Below, one piece after another: positions 40,258 to 41,562 of a stretch of DNA of 41,562 nucleotides; positions within the stretch are counted from its first letter, which is position 1, and each line of letters begins with the position of its first letter. The translations under genes were made by a program, and so were the position numbers. The DNA is from Corallococcus sp. (GTDB taxonomy: Bacteria; Bacillota; Clostridia; Christensenellales; CAG-314). Location: contig JAMPAB010000008.1 in the NCBI GenBank assembly GCA_023667435.1, positions 1 to 41,562 on the forward strand, given 5' to 3'. The notes below the pieces were generated by a model. The model saw nothing but the letters and a program-made list of their open reading frames with translations. It had not been told where the DNA came from and searched no databases.

Positions 40258-40417
40258 AACCGTTACAATTTGTAACGGTTTAGATTTAAACTGCTTACAA
40301 AATGTAAGGGGTTCAGACGACTACAAATTGTAGTCGTCTGACACATCTTGCAACCGGTGACAAGATGACACCGCTTGTTTTTACGTTGTTCAACTATTTC
40401 CGTTTTGGAAACAGTTG
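40258..40417 (-). repeat. Array of palindromes downstream of the BRO gene, mini-copies of its coding palindrome
   Basis: Five inverted repeats lie in 160 bp: AACCGTTACAA around T (40258-40280), CTTACA/TGTAAG (40294-40308), CAGACGACTACAA around A (40314-40340), CATCTTG/CAAGATG (40344-40367) and CAACTATTTCC/GGAAACAGTTG (40391-40417). In BRO-sense orientation the first four read V-T-N-C-N-G-L-K, L-T-F-C-K-Q-F-K, T-T-T-I-C-S-R-L-N and L-V-T-G-C-K-M. Each resembles T-V-T-N-C-N-Q-L-K in the BRO protein. They are in different frames and have no start, so they are not one gene. The remainder of 40102-40257 holds only a CGGGC/GCCCG hairpin (40140-40162) and a 14-bp palindrome (GCGCGACGTCGCGC). Confidence 0.7.
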
Positions 40418-40419
40418 CG

Positions 40420-41280
40420 CTACTTGTCGTCGCTGTCGTCCGTAATAGGGTTTTGAATTTCCAATGCCGGTTTGTCGGCTGCATTCAGCGGAGATATAAC
40501 CGACTGTCCTAACTGCTGTTCAATATCGGTACGGGCATTTTTGGCGACAGTTCCGCCGCGTTTGGCAATCATTTTGCTTTCCGTAAATGTTTCGGGTTGT
40601 TCTCGCCGCGATATAGCCGTTGTCGTTACTTCTGCGAGCATATTTAAGACGAGTTCTATATTCGTCATATTATCGCGCAAATTTTCTTTCTTTAAGCCTT
40701 TGCCCTGTTTGTATTCTTGAACGGTAAGACCGCTCCAAGCCTTCGTCATTTCGTTTGTGAGAATAGCATAATCTTTGTCTTGCTGTATTCCGCGCGCTTT
40801 CCATTCGTCGGTTAGTTCTTTCCGCATTTCGATTGTCTGCAAGCGTTGGTTTATCCAGCCTTCCGTATAGCCTTTGGCACGGTAATAATCCGCACCGCGA
40901 AGTATCGCCTTTTCGGGATCGGCTATTTCGTCTAAACGTTCGCTGCCGACTTGTGCAAGCCATACTTTGAACGGTTCGGCTTTCGGTGAGGGAATAGACT
41001 GTACGAGGCGCAAAACACCTTTTGTATCGAGAACGTCCGTCATTCGCATTTTACCGTCAGCGGCGGGCAATTTCAACTGGTTACAATTTGTAACCGTTTC
41101 ATTTCCTTCCGCGACAAGTCTATTTTTTAATACTTTCCAATAATTCCTTGCCGCTTGATAATCAACGCTGTCCGTCAGAGCAGACACAATATCCACGACG
41201 GAAAAATACCATTCTTCGGCTTCGGCATCCCAAACGGTACGGACTTGTTTGCTTTCAAAAACCTTTATCTTATTTTTCAT
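40420..41280 (-). CDS. BRO-family (Bro-N domain) phage-antirepressor-like protein
   Basis: The 286-residue protein has the Bro-N domain: I-K-V-F-E-S-K-Q-V-R-T-V-W-D, E-W-Y-F-S-V-V-D-I-V-S-A-L-T, T-V-T-N-C-N-Q-L-K-L, then I-Q/V-Q-S-I-P-S-P-K-A-E-P-F-K-V-W-L-A-Q-V-G. A helical C-terminal part follows with L-T-D-E-W-K-A-R-G and Y-A-I-L-T-N-E-M-T-K-A, then a polar tail. Bro-N proteins of phages and prophages bind DNA and often act as antirepressors. AGAGG precedes the ATG, and the promoter carries a palindromic operator. The codons for V-T-N-C-N form a perfect palindrome related to the array downstream of the stop codon. No phage structural genes are in the window. Confidence 0.88.
   Translation of the reverse strand: MKNKIKVFESKQVRTVWDAEAEEWYFSVVDIVSALTDSVDYQAARNYWKVLKNRLVAEGNETVTNCNQLKLPAADGKMRMTDVLDTKGVLRLVQSIPSPKAEPFKVWLAQVGSERLDEIADPEKAILRGADYYRAKGYTEGWINQRLQTIEMRKELTDEWKARGIQQDKDYAILTNEMTKAWSGLTVQEYKQGKGLKKENLRDNMTNIELVLNMLAEVTTTAISRREQPETFTESKMIAKRGGTVAKNARTDIEQQLGQSVISPLNAADKPALEIQNPITDDSDDK
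41079..41095. repeat. Palindrome inside the BRO coding sequence
   Basis: GGTTACAA and TTGTAACC around a single T, encoding V-T-N-C-N. The flanking bases also match the array unit at 40258-40280: TTTCAA on one side and GTTT plus ATTT on the other. Confidence 0.75.
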
Positions 41281-41310
41281 TGTAAAAACCTCTTATGCGT
41301 TTAATCGGCA

Positions 41311-41355
41311 GTTATCAAGAAAACCTTGACAACTGAAATTGTTTACAAAACAATT
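41311..41355 (-). promoter_or_regulatory. Palindromes in the BRO leader and over its -10
   Basis: AATTGTTT/AAACAATT around ACA (41337-41355) overlaps the -10 element, and GTTATCAAG/CTTGACAAC (41311-41333, one mismatch) forms a leader hairpin. The first is a likely repressor site, the second a possible translation-control stem. Confidence 0.55.
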
Positions 41356-41381
41356 ATAGCATATTTGTACCCGATTTTCAA
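41353..41381 (-). promoter_or_regulatory. Promoter of the BRO gene
   Basis: Minus strand TTGAAA (41381-41376), 17 bp, TATAAT (41358-41353). Confidence 0.8.
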
Positions 41382-41427
41382 GCAAACGGGAGAGCAAGAT
41401 GGTGTCAAGTTTTTGACGGATGATTTT

Positions 41428-41562
41428 TCAACAATTTGATAAAATTTTCTTAATTATGCCCTGCGTTGGCGTTAATTTGTCCTCTAAAATCGGAATACGG
41501 TACGTCCCGATACCGACGGCGAGAGTTAAAAAAGATTTTCCCAAGTCGGTCAATTTCCGTGA
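41428..41562 (-). CDS. C-terminal fragment of an unknown protein running off the window
   Basis: A minus-strand frame is open from the window edge to the stop at 41430-41428. It reads S-R-K-L-T-D-L-G-K-S-F-L-T-L-A-V-G-I-G-T-Y-R-I-P-I-L-E-D-K-L-T-P-T-Q and ends I-I-K-K-I-L-S-N-C. Only 44 codons are visible, so neither the family nor the reality of the frame can be settled. It would lie upstream of the BRO gene in the same direction. Confidence 0.35.
   Translation of the reverse strand, partial: SRKLTDLGKSFLTLAVGIGTYRIPILEDKLTPTQGIIKKILSNC

Noticed and set aside
40263..40484. A 73-codon minus-strand frame through the palindrome array
   Set aside because: It changes register with respect to two of the four units, starts inside the BRO gene in another frame and has no start signal; the array is better read as separate cassettes or sites.

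Overview
The window looks like a chromosome segment of an anaerobic, low-to-medium GC member of the Bacillota, most likely an uncultured gut-type Clostridia. This is inference. It rests on strong AGGAGG ribosome-binding sites, TTGACA/TATAAT promoters, a Thermotoga/clostridial-type monocluster ferredoxin, a radical-SAM activase of the anaerobic ribonucleotide reductase type, DegV, split transketolase, YhaN/YhaO and YcxB proteins, and a GH36 alpha-galactosidase. I could not assign a genus.

Region 1 (1-1812) is the right end of an AT-rich island: the start of a C5-cytosine methyltransferase, a Vsr-type nickase, a small XRE regulator and a divergent nucleotidyltransferase-fold gene, with four ATTTGATT-like boxes in the shared promoter region. 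It ends at a 3' tRNA-Ser(UGA) fragment that is still followed by its terminator, as expected for an integration scar.

Region 2 (1967-9909) is an unusual Type III restriction-modification locus on the minus strand. It has two Mod genes with matching ends and different centres, a relic of a second res gene between them, one intact Res, and a PD-(D/E)XK nuclease as third partner. A DUF4143 ATPase follows, whose promoter is preceded by three 33-bp repeats.

Region 3 (10170-14932) is a dTDP-L-rhamnose operon (rfbA-rfbD-rfbB-rfbC) ending in a GT2 glycosyltransferase, then a ferredoxin. Region 4 (14948-17070) is a small accessory module: a WYL-like regulator overlapping a 44-residue basic gene, and a divergent overlapping basic/acidic pair that resembles toxin and immunity. 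It ends at a decayed tRNA-Met-like sequence.

Region 5 (17208-37126) is mostly housekeeping: ArsR, HAD phosphatase, psuG with a radical-SAM activase, pyk, two membrane-anchored XRE regulators, DegV, a phosphodiesterase, alpha-galactosidase, YcxB, split transketolase, the YhaO/YhaN nuclease pair and an AraC regulator. Two regulator genes appear to be leaderless.

Region 6 (37138-41562) is decaying or accessory DNA: a DUF4085 gene, a frameshifted GNAT, a second gene fragment, an alpha/beta hydrolase and a BRO-family gene. Downstream of the BRO gene is a compact array of palindromes. Four of them read, in the BRO sense, as variants of the gene's own V-T-N-C-N-Q-L-K segment, and that segment is itself encoded by a perfect palindrome. 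This is the best candidate here for an undescribed system.
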